Source: Staphylococcus chromogenes (GTDB taxonomy: Bacteria > Bacillota > Bacilli > Staphylococcales > Staphylococcaceae). From it: 64,000 nt of DNA. The notes below the pieces were generated by a model. The model saw only the letters and a list, made by a program, of their open reading frames with translations, was not told the origin of the DNA and ran no database searches. A program made the position numbers and the translations under genes. How positions within the stretch are numbered: position 1 is the stretch's first letter; each line of letters starts with the position of its first letter. Below are positions 11,489 through 26,317 of this stretch, piece after piece. Location of the stretch: NCBI RefSeq assembly GCF_029024625.1, contig NZ_CP118953.1:744001-808000 (forward strand), in the 5' to 3' direction.

Positions 11489-12637
11489 ATGTCAGAAAAA
11501 TATTATCGTGCAACCGAACTTACAATCGATTTAGAGGCGATTACAAATAATTACCACGCATTATCACGCTTACAACCGAATAAGTTAATCATGCCAGTCG
11601 TGAAAGCGAATGCTTATGGGCTCGGAAGCATTCAGATTGCAACACATTTAAGGCAATTAGGTGCTGAATTTTTTTGCGTGGCCACACTTGATGAAGCCAT
11701 CGAACTTCGAATGCATGGTATCAAAGAAAAAATACTTATTTTATCGAGCGTTCCCCCTCATGCAATCAATAAAGCAATTCAACATCGTGTGGCGATAGGT
11801 GTTCCCTCAAAAGAATGGCTTGAAGCAGCCATTTCAAACATTGATGACGACGCAGAAAAAATAGCATGGGTACACATCAAATTAGACACGGGGATGAATC
11901 GTTTAGGTATTAAAGACGAAGCAACATATCATGAAGTTATAGAAATGATTGAACAGCATCCGAACCTCGAATTTGAAGGTGTTTTTTCTCATTTTTCTTC
12001 AGCTGATGAAGATAATGACACTTCAAAAAAACAATATGAACGATTTAAAACGCTCGTAGAAAGTACATACCGCCCTAAATATATTCATATTCAAAATTCA
12101 GCTGGGGCACTACGTTTTGATCCATCGATTTGTAATGCTTTTCGACCTGGGATTTCATTATTTGGGTATTTTCCTTCTGAATTTATTGAAGAAAAAGCGA
12201 CTGCACAGCTTTCGCCTTCAGTAGAATGGACGACGGGAATTACACAAGTTAAACATCTAGAAGCCGGTGAATCTATAGGATACGGAGAAACATTTACTGC
12301 GAATGAACCGATGACCATCGCATTATTACCTGTAGGCTATGCAGATGGCTTTTTACGTAATATGCAAGGGGGTTATGTAAAATTAAATGAATATCAATGT
12401 GAAATCGTCGGGCGTGTGAGCATGGACCAAGTAGCGATACGTGTCCCAAATCAAGCACGTATTGGTGACGTAGTAACATTGATAGAAGCAAAGGCAAACA
12501 CACCTCAATCTGTCGAAGCCTTAGCGCAACAACAAAATACGATTAATTATGAAGTTTTATGCAATATTAGTCGACGCGTGGCTAGAGTTTACAAATATCA
12601 ACAATTGAGTGAAATATCCAACGAATTATTAAAATAG
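11489..12637 (+). CDS. alr: Alanine racemase
   Basis: This PLP enzyme converts L-Ala to D-Ala for peptidoglycan and feeds Ddl and MurF encoded upstream. The start ATG 11489 follows AGGAAGGTGA. An ATG 18 codons earlier has no binding site. The product of 382 residues has the PLP lysine in VVKANAYGLG (Lys39), the GMNRLG substrate loop and the catalytic Tyr in SIGYGETF near residue 270. All are typical of fold III alanine racemases. Confidence 0.97.
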   Translation: MSEKYYRATELTIDLEAITNNYHALSRLQPNKLIMPVVKANAYGLGSIQIATHLRQLGAEFFCVATLDEAIELRMHGIKEKILILSSVPPHAINKAIQHRVAIGVPSKEWLEAAISNIDDDAEKIAWVHIKLDTGMNRLGIKDEATYHEVIEMIEQHPNLEFEGVFSHFSSADEDNDTSKKQYERFKTLVESTYRPKYIHIQNSAGALRFDPSICNAFRPGISLFGYFPSEFIEEKATAQLSPSVEWTTGITQVKHLEAGESIGYGETFTANEPMTIALLPVGYADGFLRNMQGGYVKLNEYQCEIVGRVSMDQVAIRVPNQARIGDVVTLIEAKANTPQSVEALAQQQNTINYEVLCNISRRVARVYKYQQLSEISNELLK

Positions 12638-12721
12638 TATGGTTAAGATATAGGATTTTTGTTATCATGTAATAGAATCGATGAAAATTTTATCTGTTGT
12701 ATTGATATGGAGGTCCTACTT

Positions 12722-12892
12722 ATGTCAGCATTCAATCAAACAAGAGTGAAAAGTTTAGAGCAATCTTTGAAAGAGGGGTATGTTCAGATGGCAGATTTAA
12801 ATCTCTCCCTAGCAACAGAAGCATACTTTGTCGAATGTGAAGCATGTGATTGCAACGAATCACACTTACTTTCTAACCACAAGGATGACTAA
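12722..12892 (+). CDS. mazE: MazE antitoxin
   Basis: This 56-residue antitoxin neutralises MazF. ATG 12722 follows GGAGGT. The protein has the [21 protein letters not shown] core and the acidic cysteine-containing ECEACDCNE tail that I know from staphylococcal MazE. The tail is the part expected to occupy the MazF active site. Its stop codon touches the mazF start codon, so the two are made together. It belongs to the mazEF-sigB transcription unit. Confidence 0.95.
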   Translation: MSAFNQTRVKSLEQSLKEGYVQMADLNLSLATEAYFVECEACDCNESHLLSNHKDD

Positions 12893-13246
12893 ATGAAGCG
12901 TGGCGATGTTTATTTAGCGGATTTATCACCAGTACAAGGGTCAGAGCAAGGGGGAGTCAGACCTGTCGTTATTATTCAAAATGATACTGGTAATAAATAC
13001 AGTCCGACCGTGATTGTTGCAGCGATTACAGGTCGCATCAATAAAGCGAAAATTCCAACGCATGTCGAAATTGATAAGAAAAAATATAAACTCGACAAAG
13101 ATTCTGTTATTTTGTTAGAACAAATTAGAACAGTCGATAAAAAGAGGCTTAAAGAAAAGCTCACCTTTCTTTCTGATAAAAAGATGAAAGAGGTCAATGC
13201 GGCACTTGGAATTAGCTTAGGATTGCACATGAATCAACACAAATAG
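12893..13246 (+). CDS. mazF: MazF toxin, sequence-specific endoribonuclease
   Basis: MazF cleaves mRNA. The S. aureus enzyme is known to cut UACAU, and specificity here is inferred from close similarity. The 117-residue protein starts [20 protein letters not shown] and has the PemK/MazF fold motifs RPVVIIQND and VAAITGRI. It starts immediately at the mazE stop. A hairpin after its stop may partly terminate transcription before rsbU, allowing read-through into the sigma-B genes. Confidence 0.96.
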   Translation: MKRGDVYLADLSPVQGSEQGGVRPVVIIQNDTGNKYSPTVIVAAITGRINKAKIPTHVEIDKKKYKLDKDSVILLEQIRTVDKKRLKEKLTFLSDKKMKEVNAALGISLGLHMNQHK

Positions 13247-13280
13247 GCTTTAGGATTTTAAATTTCCTAAAGCCTTTTAC
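13246..13280 (+). terminator. Hairpin between mazF and rsbU
   Basis: The stem GGCTTTAGGA (13246-13255) pairs with TCCTAAAGCC and is followed by four T. Because rsbU follows within 30 bases, this is more likely an attenuator with read-through than a complete stop. Confidence 0.65.
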
Positions 13281-13309
13281 CTTGTGATAAAAAAGGGGGG
13301 AACGTCCAT

Positions 13310-14314
13310 TTGACGCAGCAAAATGAAGTACGCTACTTTGAGTTAGTAGAAACATTTATCAATAACGAAGACAAAGCCCAAACACTTCAATCTGCTTCAA
13401 ACTATGCAGATCATATTACAGGTAAAGGGGTAACGCCTGAAGATATTGTCCGCATGCATAAAAAATATGCAGAGACGCATCAACTTTCTCAGTCAGAGTT
13501 GATGGAAAGTCTGGATGTTTTAGAAAAAGTGATTTCTAGTTTTGGTTTTAATTATTCTGATTATAAAGATTTAATCGATCGAATGGAAGTTCATGATAAA
13601 GAATTGGATGTGGCTTCCAGACTCCAACAAACCATGTTAAAAACTGAAATTCCGCAATTTGACAGTATTCAAATTGGCGTGATTTCAGTGGCAGCTCAAC
13701 GCGTGAGTGGAGATTACTTTAACTTGATTGACCATAAAGATGGCACGATGAGTTTTGCTGTCGCCGATGTTATCGGGAAAGGAATTCCTGCAGCACTCGC
13801 AATGAGTATGATTAAGTTTGGTATGGATTCCTACGGGCATTCACAACTTCCGAATGACGGTTTAAAGCGTCTTAATCGTGTGGTTGAAAAAAACGTCAAT
13901 CAAAATATGTTTGTAACGATGTTTTATGGCTTATACGAAGAAATGAACCATATCTTATATTGTAGTTCAGCAGGGCATGAGCCAGGATATATTTTTCGAG
14001 CAGATAAAGATGAATTCGAGGAAATTGATGTTCGTGGGCGTATTTTAGGCGTGAGCTCGCACATTCGATATGACCAAAAAGAGATTAAAATTAATATCAA
14101 TGATTTAATTATCATATTTACAGATGGTGTGACAGAAATACGTCGAGAAAATGGGGAGTTTATTAATCAAGAAAAGCTTTTAGAATTTATTAAAGGCTAT
14201 AAACAATTACATCCTCAAGATATTGTCCAATTGCTATATGAACAACTGATTCGTATACATAAAGAAGGGAAACGAGACGATTTAACAATATTAATTATTA
14301 AGAGAGTCAATTAA
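13310..14314 (+). CDS. rsbU: RsbU, PP2C-type phosphatase activator of sigma B
   Basis: RsbU dephosphorylates RsbV and so starts the release of sigma B. The 334-residue protein has an N-terminal helical domain (about 1-110) and a C-terminal SpoIIE/PP2C domain. The latter contains VSGDYFNLI and FAVADVIGKGIPAALAMS, with metal-binding Asp residues, and IIFTDGVTE. The start is TTG 13310, preceded by AAGGGGGG with good spacing. It heads the rsbU-rsbV-rsbW-sigB order known from S. aureus, which lacks the RsbR/S/T stressosome genes, as here. Confidence 0.94.
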   Translation: MTQQNEVRYFELVETFINNEDKAQTLQSASNYADHITGKGVTPEDIVRMHKKYAETHQLSQSELMESLDVLEKVISSFGFNYSDYKDLIDRMEVHDKELDVASRLQQTMLKTEIPQFDSIQIGVISVAAQRVSGDYFNLIDHKDGTMSFAVADVIGKGIPAALAMSMIKFGMDSYGHSQLPNDGLKRLNRVVEKNVNQNMFVTMFYGLYEEMNHILYCSSAGHEPGYIFRADKDEFEEIDVRGRILGVSSHIRYDQKEIKININDLIIIFTDGVTEIRRENGEFINQEKLLEFIKGYKQLHPQDIVQLLYEQLIRIHKEGKRDDLTILIIKRVN

Positions 14315-14328
14315 TTTCTATAAATTTA

Positions 14329-14354
14329 GATTAATGCAACATAGAAATGGGTAA
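14329..14354 (+). promoter_or_regulatory. Sigma-B promoter upstream of rsbV
   Basis: GATTAA (14329-14334) and GGGTAA (14349-14354) are exactly 14 bases apart, one mismatch each from the sigma-B consensus GTTTAA/GGGTAT. A sigma-B promoter at this place, giving autoregulation of rsbVW-sigB, is established for S. aureus. Confidence 0.65.
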
Positions 14355-14394
14355 AAGTCCGTAGTAGAGTATATTTGTAGGAGTGTAAACAATA

Positions 14395-14721
14395 ATGAAC
14401 CTTAATATCGAATCACAAGAACATGACAAACATTATGACGTTACCGTAAGCGGCGAACTCGATGTCGCAACTGTTCCCGAATTAGAAAAAGTGTTAGTTC
14501 CTATTAGACAAGCTGGAACACATGATATACATGTAAATTTAGAAAATCTATCATATATGGATTCAACAGGGCTCGGTCTCTTTGTGGGTACATTGAAATC
14601 TTTAAATCAAAATAATAAAGAATTGTATATTCTTGGTGTTAATAATAGAATTAAACGATTATTTGAAATTACAGGTTTAAGTGACTTGATGCACGTGAAC
14701 GAAGGGACGGAGGTCGAATAA
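14395..14721 (+). CDS. rsbV: RsbV, anti-anti-sigma factor
   Basis: This STAS-domain protein, when unphosphorylated, binds RsbW and frees sigma B. The 108 residues contain the phosphorylation loop [13 protein letters not shown] with Ser57, the expected target of RsbW and RsbU. The start ATG 14395 follows TAGGAG. It lies 80 bases after rsbU, with a sigma-B type promoter in the gap, and 2 bases before rsbW. Confidence 0.96.
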   Translation: MNLNIESQEHDKHYDVTVSGELDVATVPELEKVLVPIRQAGTHDIHVNLENLSYMDSTGLGLFVGTLKSLNQNNKELYILGVNNRIKRLFEITGLSDLMHVNEGTEVE

Positions 14722-14723
14722 TC

Positions 14724-15203
14724 ATGCCAAACAGAAATGATTTTATCGAAATGAGGCTTCCAGCGTCTGCAGAATATGTAAGTTTGATTCGTCTTACTTT
14801 ATCGGGAGTATTCACTCAAGTAGGTGCTTCTTATGATGATATTGAAGACGCTAAAATTGCAGTAAGTGAAGCTGTGACAAATGCGGTTAAACATGCGTAT
14901 AAAGATAAAAAAGAAACCGGTTATATCAATGTCGGTTTTGAAAAAAGCGATACGTACATTAAGATTATCGTTTCAGATCAAGGTGAGAGTTTTAATTATC
15001 AAGAAACAAAACAACAACTCGGACCTTATCAAGATAATGAAAACATCGACTTTTTACGTGAAGGTGGACTAGGTTTATTCTTAATTGAGTCGTTAATGGA
15101 TGAAGTCACTGTTGACAAAGAGACAGGGGTAACGATTAGCATGATCAAGTATATCAAAAAAGAGCAGGTGCGAAATAATGACGAAAGAGTCGAAATCAGT
15201 TAA
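14724..15203 (+). CDS. rsbW: RsbW, serine kinase and anti-sigma-B factor
   Basis: RsbW holds sigma B inactive and phosphorylates RsbV. The 159-residue GHKL-type kinase shows the N box ([12 protein letters not shown], about residues 49-60), the G1 box VSDQGESF and the G2 box [11 protein letters not shown] 14724 follows GGAGGT. Its last 26 bases overlap sigB, which fits the tight stoichiometric coupling of anti-sigma and sigma factor. Confidence 0.96.
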   Translation: MPNRNDFIEMRLPASAEYVSLIRLTLSGVFTQVGASYDDIEDAKIAVSEAVTNAVKHAYKDKKETGYINVGFEKSDTYIKIIVSDQGESFNYQETKQQLGPYQDNENIDFLREGGLGLFLIESLMDEVTVDKETGVTISMIKYIKKEQVRNNDERVEIS

Positions 15204-15948
15204 TTCTGTTTCACCTGAACAAATCAACGACTGGATTAAACGACACCAAGAACATCAAGATAAAGAAGCGCAAGAAAAACTCGTAAAACATTATGAAAAG
15301 CTAATCGAATCATTGGCCTATAAATATTCAAAAGGCCAATCTCATCACGAAGACCTAGTGCAAGTCGGCATGGTCGGACTTATAGGTGCGATAAACCGTT
15401 TTGATTTGTCATTTGATCGTAAGTTTGAAGCTTTCTTAGTTCCAACTGTCATCGGGGAGATTAAAAGATATTTACGTGATAAAACTTGGAGTGTACACGT
15501 TCCTAGACGCATTAAGGAAATTGGTCCAAGAATTAAAAAAGTCAGTGATGAACTTACAAATGAACTCGAACGGTCCCCTTCAATTGCTGAAATTGCTGCG
15601 CGATTAGAAGTAACAGATGAAGAAGTGCTTGAAGCAATGGAAATGGGTCAGAGCTATAACGCTTTAAGTGTGGATCACTCCATTGAAGCTGATAAAGATG
15701 GTTCTACAGTCACATTGCTTGATATTATGGGAAGTCAAGATGATAACTATGATTTGACGGAAAAGCGCATGATTTTAGAGCGTATTATTCCAATTCTATC
15801 TGATAGAGAACGTGAAATTATACAATGTACCTTTATCGACGGTTTAAGCCAAAAAGAAACGGGTGAACGTATAGGGTTAAGTCAGATGCACGTTTCGCGT
15901 TTACAACGAACAGCCATTAAAAAACTTCAAGAAGCGGCAAAGAAATAA
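15178..15948 (+). CDS. sigB: RNA polymerase sigma factor SigB
   Basis: This alternative sigma factor controls general stress genes. The 256-residue protein has region 2 ([18 protein letters not shown]), region 3 ([19 protein letters not shown]) and the region 4 helix-turn-helix ([20 protein letters not shown]). It is the last gene of the module and is followed by a hairpin terminator. Its start is inside rsbW. Confidence 0.97.
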   Translation: MTKESKSVNSVSPEQINDWIKRHQEHQDKEAQEKLVKHYEKLIESLAYKYSKGQSHHEDLVQVGMVGLIGAINRFDLSFDRKFEAFLVPTVIGEIKRYLRDKTWSVHVPRRIKEIGPRIKKVSDELTNELERSPSIAEIAARLEVTDEEVLEAMEMGQSYNALSVDHSIEADKDGSTVTLLDIMGSQDDNYDLTEKRMILERIIPILSDREREIIQCTFIDGLSQKETGERIGLSQMHVSRLQRTAIKKLQEAAKK

Positions 15949-15985
15949 TTTATCAATCAAAATGTGATTGGTTAATCATAAATGG

Positions 15986-16021
15986 TGAGAGGCTAGACGA
16001 TAAAGTCTATGCCTCTTTTAT
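15986..16021 (+). terminator. Terminator of the sigB operon
   Basis: AGAGGC/GCCTCT (15988-15993 with 16011-16016) and TAGAC/GTCTA form a stem followed by T residues. Confidence 0.75.
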
Positions 16022-16102
16022 TGTGCTTGAATAACGGCATGATTTTTATCCATGAATAATGATAAAATAAACAAAGTAAGATTTAAGAAAGTGGTGAACC
16101 TT

Positions 16103-18253
16103 TTGGCAAATACATTAATTCAAGCAATACATAACGAATACCAATTTTCAATAAAGCAAATAGAAGCGGTATTACAATTACTCGAAGAAAAAAATACAGT
16201 TCCCTTTATTGCACGCTATCGTAAAGAAGCGACCGGGGGATTAGATGAAGTTGAAATTAAAAAAATTGAAGACGAATATGCGTACATGTTGCAACTGCAA
16301 AAACGTAAAGAAGAAGTGATACATAATATAGAGCAACAAGGATTGTTAACAGATGAATTAAAAGCCGATATTTTAAAGCAAACTAAATTACAACGAGTTG
16401 AAGACCTCTATAGACCTTTTAAGCAAAAGAAAAAGACACGTGCGACGGAAGCCAAACGTAAAGGCTTAGAACCACTAGCCAAATGGATTGATACGCAAAA
16501 TTCAACAAAGTCTTTAAATCAAGAAGCGCAAAAGTTTATTAATGAAGAAGTAAAAACAATCGATGAAGCCCTATTAGGCGCACAAGATATTATTGCGGAG
16601 CGTATTGCGGATAACCCTAAATATCGTCAACGAATATTAAAAGAAACCTTGAAACACGGAGAGATTGTAACATCTAAAAAGAAAAATGCCGAAGATGAAA
16701 AAGCAACTTATGCGATGTATTATGATTACGCTGAGCCATTAAAGCGTATTGCCAATCATCGTATTTTAGCAATGAACCGCGGCGAAAAAGAAAAAATTTT
16801 GAATGTTAAAATTGATGTTGATAAAACGAAACTGTCGGAAGAAATTAAGAAAATAGAAATTAAAGATACAAATGAATTATCTCAAATTGTTATCTTAGCC
16901 ATTGAAGATGCAATGAAGCGGTTAATTTTTCCTTCAATTGAACGTGAAATTCGTGGAGATTTAACAGCACGTGCCGAAGAAAAAGCAATTGATGTTTTCA
17001 GTGAAAATTTAAAGCATTTACTGTTACAGCCACCATTGAAAGAAAAACAGATTTTAGGTGTGGATCCAGCGTTTCGCACCGGTTGTAAGTTGGCAGTCAT
17101 TAATCCACTTGGCTCTTTCGTAGCGAAATCGGTCATGTATCCACATCCGCCTATCTCTAAAACGAAAGAAGCTGAACGTATTTTCTTAGAGATGGTTAAT
17201 ACGTACCAAATTGAATTGGTGGCAATTGGGAACGGAACAGCGAGTCGTGAAACAGAACAGTTTGTGGCGAATATGATTCAAAAGCATGAATTGAATATTC
17301 AATACATTATTGTGAATGAGGCAGGCGCTTCCGTCTATTCTGCTTCAGACATTGCACGACAGGAATTTCCTGATTTTCAAGTCGAAGAACGAAGTGCGGT
17401 TTCTATAGGCCGTCGCGTGCAAGACCCTTTAAGTGAGCTTGTAAAAATAGATCCTAAATCTATAGGTGTCGGTCAATACCAACATGACGTTAATCAAAAA
17501 CAATTAGGAGAAGCATTGAACTTTGTCGTTGAAACAGCAGTAAACCAAGTAGGTGTTAATGTTAATACAGCATCAAGTACATTATTGCAATATGTCGCAG
17601 GTTTATCTAAACCCATCGCAAATAACATCATTCAGTATAGGGAAGAAAATGGTGTAATTAAGCATCACAAAGAAATTAATAATGTAAAACGCCTAGGTGC
17701 AAAAACGTTTGAACAGAGTATTGGCTTCTTAAGAATTGTGGATGGGGACGAACCTCTTGATAATACGGCTATTCACCCTGAAAGTTATCCCGCAACATAT
17801 GACTTACTTAAAATTTTGAAAATAGAAGTATCAGAACTCGGAACAGAGCGTTGTAAAGCAACCTTAAAAAATATAGATATAAAAACATATGCTGAACAAC
17901 TTAAGGTCGGCGTTCCGACGCTTGAAGATATTGTGAAATCATTAATGGCTCCCCATCGTGACCCAAGGGATGAATATGAAACACCACAATTAAAATCTGA
18001 TGTATTATCTATTGAAGATTTAAACAAAGGAATGAAATTGAGTGGAACAGTACGAAATGTTGTTGATTTTGGAGCGTTTGTAGATATTGGTGTGAAACAA
18101 GATGGCTTAGTGCATATTTCTAAGTTAGCAAAACGCTTTGTAAAACACCCGATGGATGTTGTGAGTGTAGGGGATATTGTTGATGTTTGGATTGATTCCA
18201 TCGATAGCGAAAAAGGAAAAGTCGCATTAACAATGATAGATCCGCATGCTTAA
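16103..18253 (+). CDS. tex: Tex-family RNA-binding protein (S1 domain)
   Basis: Tex proteins (YqgF-like, HhH and S1 domains) bind nucleic acid and influence transcription, but the precise role in staphylococci is not settled. I chose TTG 16103, five bases after GTGGTGA. This gives 716 residues, matching the family length. An ATG at 16052 would add 17 residues with no binding site. Visible are the N-terminal helical domain (LLEEKNTVPFIARYRKE), a YqgF-like core (ILGVDPAFRTGCKLAVI), helix-hairpin-helix segments (about 500-560) and a C-terminal S1 domain (GTVRNVVDFGAFVDIGV). The last bases overlap the next gene. Confidence 0.92.
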   Translation: MANTLIQAIHNEYQFSIKQIEAVLQLLEEKNTVPFIARYRKEATGGLDEVEIKKIEDEYAYMLQLQKRKEEVIHNIEQQGLLTDELKADILKQTKLQRVEDLYRPFKQKKKTRATEAKRKGLEPLAKWIDTQNSTKSLNQEAQKFINEEVKTIDEALLGAQDIIAERIADNPKYRQRILKETLKHGEIVTSKKKNAEDEKATYAMYYDYAEPLKRIANHRILAMNRGEKEKILNVKIDVDKTKLSEEIKKIEIKDTNELSQIVILAIEDAMKRLIFPSIEREIRGDLTARAEEKAIDVFSENLKHLLLQPPLKEKQILGVDPAFRTGCKLAVINPLGSFVAKSVMYPHPPISKTKEAERIFLEMVNTYQIELVAIGNGTASRETEQFVANMIQKHELNIQYIIVNEAGASVYSASDIARQEFPDFQVEERSAVSIGRRVQDPLSELVKIDPKSIGVGQYQHDVNQKQLGEALNFVVETAVNQVGVNVNTASSTLLQYVAGLSKPIANNIIQYREENGVIKHHKEINNVKRLGAKTFEQSIGFLRIVDGDEPLDNTAIHPESYPATYDLLKILKIEVSELGTERCKATLKNIDIKTYAEQLKVGVPTLEDIVKSLMAPHRDPRDEYETPQLKSDVLSIEDLNKGMKLSGTVRNVVDFGAFVDIGVKQDGLVHISKLAKRFVKHPMDVVSVGDIVDVWIDSIDSEKGKVALTMIDPHA

Positions 18254-18701
18254 TCAAGAATTGCAACAACATGCTGAAAATCTAGCATTAACCTTATTTG
18301 GAAAGCCTTTTCGTCATCGGATTTATTTTAATCATAGATTACGTAGTACAGGAGGGCGATATCTTTTAAAAACACATGATATTGAAATAAATCCAAAGCA
18401 ATATGAACACTTTGGTTTAAAAGAACTAGACAATATCATTAAACATGAACTGTGCCATTATTTTCTTCATTTAGAAGGAAAAGGGTATCAACACCGAGAC
18501 AGAGATTTCCGACAGTTGGCACTAAAAGTAGGCGCGCCACGTTTTTGTAATTCTATTGAGAGTTATGAAACGCGCGCGAATTACGAATATATGTGTAAAA
18601 AATGTCATAAAACGTTTTTAAGAATACGTCGTGTTAATACGAATAAAATGAGATGCGGACAATGTGGAGGGAGTTTAAAATTAGTTAAGGTATTAAAGTA
18701 G
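18246..18701 (+). CDS. SprT-like zinc protein
   Basis: This 151-residue SprT-family protein has the metalloprotease-type motif HELCH (His67-His71) and a C-terminal zinc ribbon with two CxxC pairs (CKKC and CGQC). Its cellular role is unknown. Eukaryotic SPRTN relatives repair DNA-protein crosslinks, which cannot be assumed here. It overlaps the end of tex by 8 bases and is probably co-transcribed. The same tex/sprT-like pair occurs in other staphylococci and bacilli (YdcI/YdcK). Confidence 0.88.
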   Translation: MLNQELQQHAENLALTLFGKPFRHRIYFNHRLRSTGGRYLLKTHDIEINPKQYEHFGLKELDNIIKHELCHYFLHLEGKGYQHRDRDFRQLALKVGAPRFCNSIESYETRANYEYMCKKCHKTFLRIRRVNTNKMRCGQCGGSLKLVKVLK

Positions 18702-18789
18702 CTTATCAAACAAAAGGTTTCAAGTAACTCAAGTAGTGCCAACTAGAAGTATAGCGATAGTAGATGAGGATTAAAAATATCATATAGAG

Positions 18790-18826
18790 ACTCCCCACGA
18801 AATGATTTCTCAGTGGGGAGTTTTTT
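18790..18826 (+). terminator. Terminator after the SprT-like gene
   Basis: ACTCCCCAC (18790-18798) pairs with GTGGGGAGT (18813-18821), followed by a run of T. It insulates the rRNA operon promoters downstream. Confidence 0.88.
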
Positions 18827-18908
18827 ATGAATATATTCATTGAAGTCTTCTAGTAAAGACTTAAAAAATAAGATTTATGATAGGGGCCTAATATTTTTAA
18901 ATTCTTTA

Positions 18909-18937
18909 TTGACATCTTAACATTGAATTCGTATAAT
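18909..18937 (+). promoter_or_regulatory. rRNA operon promoter 1
   Basis: A perfect TTGACA (18909-18914) and a perfect TATAAT (18932-18937) are separated by 17 bases. It is the farthest of three tandem promoters upstream of the tRNA-rRNA operon. Confidence 0.85.
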
Positions 18938-18993
18938 AATTTAGGTCGTCACAAGTCATAGGAATAAATAAATGGTTTTTATGAAATAAGTGA

Positions 18994-19022
18994 TTGACAT
19001 TGAATACAATTTGATGTATGAT
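18994..19022 (+). promoter_or_regulatory. rRNA operon promoter 2
   Basis: A perfect TTGACA (18994-18999) and TATGAT (19017-19022) are 17 bases apart. Confidence 0.85.
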
Positions 19023-19086
19023 TAAATACGTTGTGAAAATAAGATTAACAACACGTTACAAACATTAATTTAATGTTAAAAAAGTG

Positions 19087-19115
19087 TTGACAATGCGAAT
19101 AACACATAGTACAAT
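19087..19115 (+). promoter_or_regulatory. rRNA operon promoter 3
   Basis: A perfect TTGACA (19087-19092) and TACAAT (19110-19115) are 17 bases apart, about 36 bases before tRNA-Leu. Confidence 0.85.
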
Positions 19116-19150
19116 AAATCTTGTCGAAAAAATCATTCGATTTTTACCGA

Positions 19151-19233
<83 letters not shown>

Positions 19234-19255
19234 TCAACCTCAAAATTAATTATTT

Positions 19256-19329
19256 GCGGGTGTAGTTTAATGGCAAAACCTCAGCCTTCCAAGCTGATGT
19301 TGTGGGTTCGATTCCCATCACCCGCTCCA
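19256..19329 (+). tRNA. tRNA-Gly (anticodon TCC)
   Basis: This 74-nt tRNA has acceptor arms GCGGGTG/CACCCGC, anticodon loop CTTCCAA with TCC, T-loop GGTTCGATTCC and an encoded CCA end. Confidence 0.95.
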
Positions 19330-19458
19330 TTTATTTTTACATGAACATTGAAAACTGAATGACAATATGTCAACGTTAATTCCAATAATTTTGAGTACGT
19401 AACGTACTTTCTAGAGTGATTGGCTGAACCAATCAACGAGCTATATCAAGCTTACTTC

Positions 19459-24214
<4,756 letters not shown>

Positions 24215-24302
24215 AATTTAGTTCATAAGGTGATGCTTGTGAAACAATACTTACTATCTAGTTTTGAATGTATAAACATTCATTTTACGAAGTGAAAAAA
24301 TT

Positions 24303-24418
24303 GTTTGGTGACAATAGCAAAGAGGTCACACCTGTTCCCATGCCGAACACAGAAGTTAAGCTCTTTAGCGCCGATGGTAGTCGGACTTACGTTCCGCGAG
24401 AGTAGGACGTTGCCAAGC
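24303..24418 (+). rRNA. 5S ribosomal RNA
   Basis: About 116 nt. The terminal stem GTTTGG/CCAAGC closes the molecule, and the conserved CCCATGCCGAACACAGAAG loop is present. Confidence 0.95.
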
Positions 24419-24425
24419 AAACGAA

Positions 24426-24456
24426 CCCCAAGTACACGATGTACTTGGGGGTTTTT
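24426..24456 (+). terminator. Terminator of the rRNA operon
   Basis: CCCCAAGTAC (24426-24435) pairs with GTACTTGGGG (24441-24450), followed by GTTTTTT. The ilvA stop codon (minus strand) is only 6 bases beyond, so the hairpin separates two convergent operons. Confidence 0.9.
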
Positions 24457-24461
24457 TGATT

Positions 24462-25730
24462 TTATATGAGTAAGGAATAAAGCATTTTGTTTTCATTAAT
24501 ATAAATGTGTTTGGGGTCAAATTGATGGATATGGTCTTTTAATTGAGCCAAATCTTCATGAAATTTCAGTTGGATGCCGATGATGACGGTACCTGTATTT
24601 TGTGAAGCTTTTTTAAGATATTCAAATTTTGTGATGTCGTCATTGGGTCCTAAGACCTCATTGACAAATTGTTTTAATGCGCCCGGTCTTTGAGGGAAGT
24701 TTAAAATAAAATAATGTTTCATTTCTTCATATAAGAGTGAGCGCTCTTCAATTTCTTTCATTCGATGAATATCATTGTTTCCACCACTCACAATACAAAC
24801 AACATTTTTACCTTTGATTTGAGTTTTATATTGTTCTAAAGCACTGATACTTAATGCCCCAGCAGGTTCTGCGACGATGGCTTGTTTAGAATACATATCT
24901 AGAATAGTAGAACAAACAGCACCTTCATCAATTTGTACATAACCGTCAAGAAGAGATTTACATATATTAAATGTATGTCTTCCTACCTTTGCCACAGATG
25001 CACCGTCAACAAATTTATCGATATTTTCTAATTGAACAATACGGTTTTGCGATACGGATTGAAACATACTGCTTGCGCCTAATGGTTCTACACCTATACA
25101 ACGTGTTGATGAAGAATGTGCTTTAAAGTAAGTAGAGACACCTGACATTAAACCTCCGCCTCCAATCGCTCCAAATACATAGTCAAAGTGAATAGCATCG
25201 TCATTGGCCTGGGCAAATATTTCTTTAGCTATAGTTCCTTGTCCAGCAATTGTATCAAGGTTGTCAAAAGGATCGATAAAGGTCATATTGTGGGCTTCGG
25301 TATATTTTAAAGCTTCTGTTAGACAGTCATCAAATGTATCACCGACGAGTTTAATCTCAACATTATGATTTCCAAAAAAAGTGACTTGATCAATTTTTTG
25401 ATTGGGTGTTGTAATCGGCATGAAAATCACAGCTTTTAAATTTAATTGACGGGCAGTATAGGCGACCCCTTGTGCGTGATTTCCAGCGCTTGCACACGTG
25501 ATTCCTTTTGCTTTTTGAGATGTATTAAGAACGGCAATGGCATTATAGGCTCCCCGTAATTTGAATGAACGGACCCATTGTTGATCTTCACGTTTCAAGT
25601 AGACGTTGCATTGATATTTTAATGATAAATAAGGGTCACGCTCAAGTGGTGTTTGTTTCACCGTGTCTTTTATACGTAAAAAAGCTTCATCTATTTCTTT
25701 TGAACTTAATGTGGGTGTTGTCACTGACAT
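24462..25730 (-). CDS. ilvA: Threonine deaminase (biosynthetic)
   Basis: IlvA makes 2-oxobutanoate from threonine, the first step to isoleucine, using PLP. The start ATG (25730) follows AAAGGAGTGAA. A longer frame from 25769 lies inside leuD. The 422-residue protein has the PLP lysine in [11 protein letters not shown] (Lys57), the phosphate loop [11 protein letters not shown] and one ACT-like regulatory domain from about residue 330, normally the site of isoleucine feedback. It is the last gene of the ilv-leu operon, 13 bases after leuD. Confidence 0.96.
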   Translation of the reverse strand: MSVTTPTLSSKEIDEAFLRIKDTVKQTPLERDPYLSLKYQCNVYLKREDQQWVRSFKLRGAYNAIAVLNTSQKAKGITCASAGNHAQGVAYTARQLNLKAVIFMPITTPNQKIDQVTFFGNHNVEIKLVGDTFDDCLTEALKYTEAHNMTFIDPFDNLDTIAGQGTIAKEIFAQANDDAIHFDYVFGAIGGGGLMSGVSTYFKAHSSSTRCIGVEPLGASSMFQSVSQNRIVQLENIDKFVDGASVAKVGRHTFNICKSLLDGYVQIDEGAVCSTILDMYSKQAIVAEPAGALSISALEQYKTQIKGKNVVCIVSGGNNDIHRMKEIEERSLLYEEMKHYFILNFPQRPGALKQFVNEVLGPNDDITKFEYLKKASQNTGTVIIGIQLKFHEDLAQLKDHIHQFDPKHIYINENKMLYSLLI

Positions 25731-25743
25731 ACCGTTCACTCCT

Positions 25744-26316
25744 TTAGTGGTTGAGCTCATAGGCTTCAATTTCTTTTTCGTGAGATAATGTCATGGCAAT
25801 GTCATCAAGACCATGCAATAATTTATATTTCCATTGTGCTTCAATATCAAATGAAAACGTATGGGCGCCCGCTATTATTTTTTGATTAGGCAGATCAATC
25901 GTAATATCACCTTTTTGTGCGATAATTTGTCGTGCCTCATCCTCCATTCGAATAGGTAATAGGGCGTTTTTCGTACAATTCATATAAAAAATATCACTAA
26001 AACTTTTAGCAATTATCACTTGAAATCCAAAATCTTTGAGTGCCCAAGCCGCGTGTTCTCGACTTGAACCACAGCCAAAATTATCTCCGGTGACAAGTAT
26101 TGTAGCGTCACGGTAGGCTGATTGATTTAAAATAAACTCTGGATTTTCTTCTCCGTTTTTTAAATAACGCCACTCATCAAATAAATAAGGACCAAATCCA
26201 GTTTTTGTAATGCGCTTGAGATGAACTTTCGGGATTATTTGGTCTGTATCGATATTGTCATGGAACAAGGGGACAACTTTACCTGTGAATTGGGTTATTG
26301 GTTGAATCGTTGTCAT
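25744..26316 (-). CDS. leuD: 3-isopropylmalate dehydratase small subunit
   Basis: LeuD pairs with LeuC to isomerise 2-isopropylmalate. The 190-residue protein begins [17 protein letters not shown] and has [11 protein letters not shown] and the swivel-domain signature [13 protein letters not shown]. The start at 26316 follows AAGGTGG and lies one base after the leuC stop. A longer frame from 26355 is inside leuC. Confidence 0.96.
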   Translation of the reverse strand: MTTIQPITQFTGKVVPLFHDNIDTDQIIPKVHLKRITKTGFGPYLFDEWRYLKNGEENPEFILNQSAYRDATILVTGDNFGCGSSREHAAWALKDFGFQVIIAKSFSDIFYMNCTKNALLPIRMEDEARQIIAQKGDITIDLPNQKIIAGAHTFSFDIEAQWKYKLLHGLDDIAMTLSHEKEIEAYELNH

Positions 26317-26317
26317 T

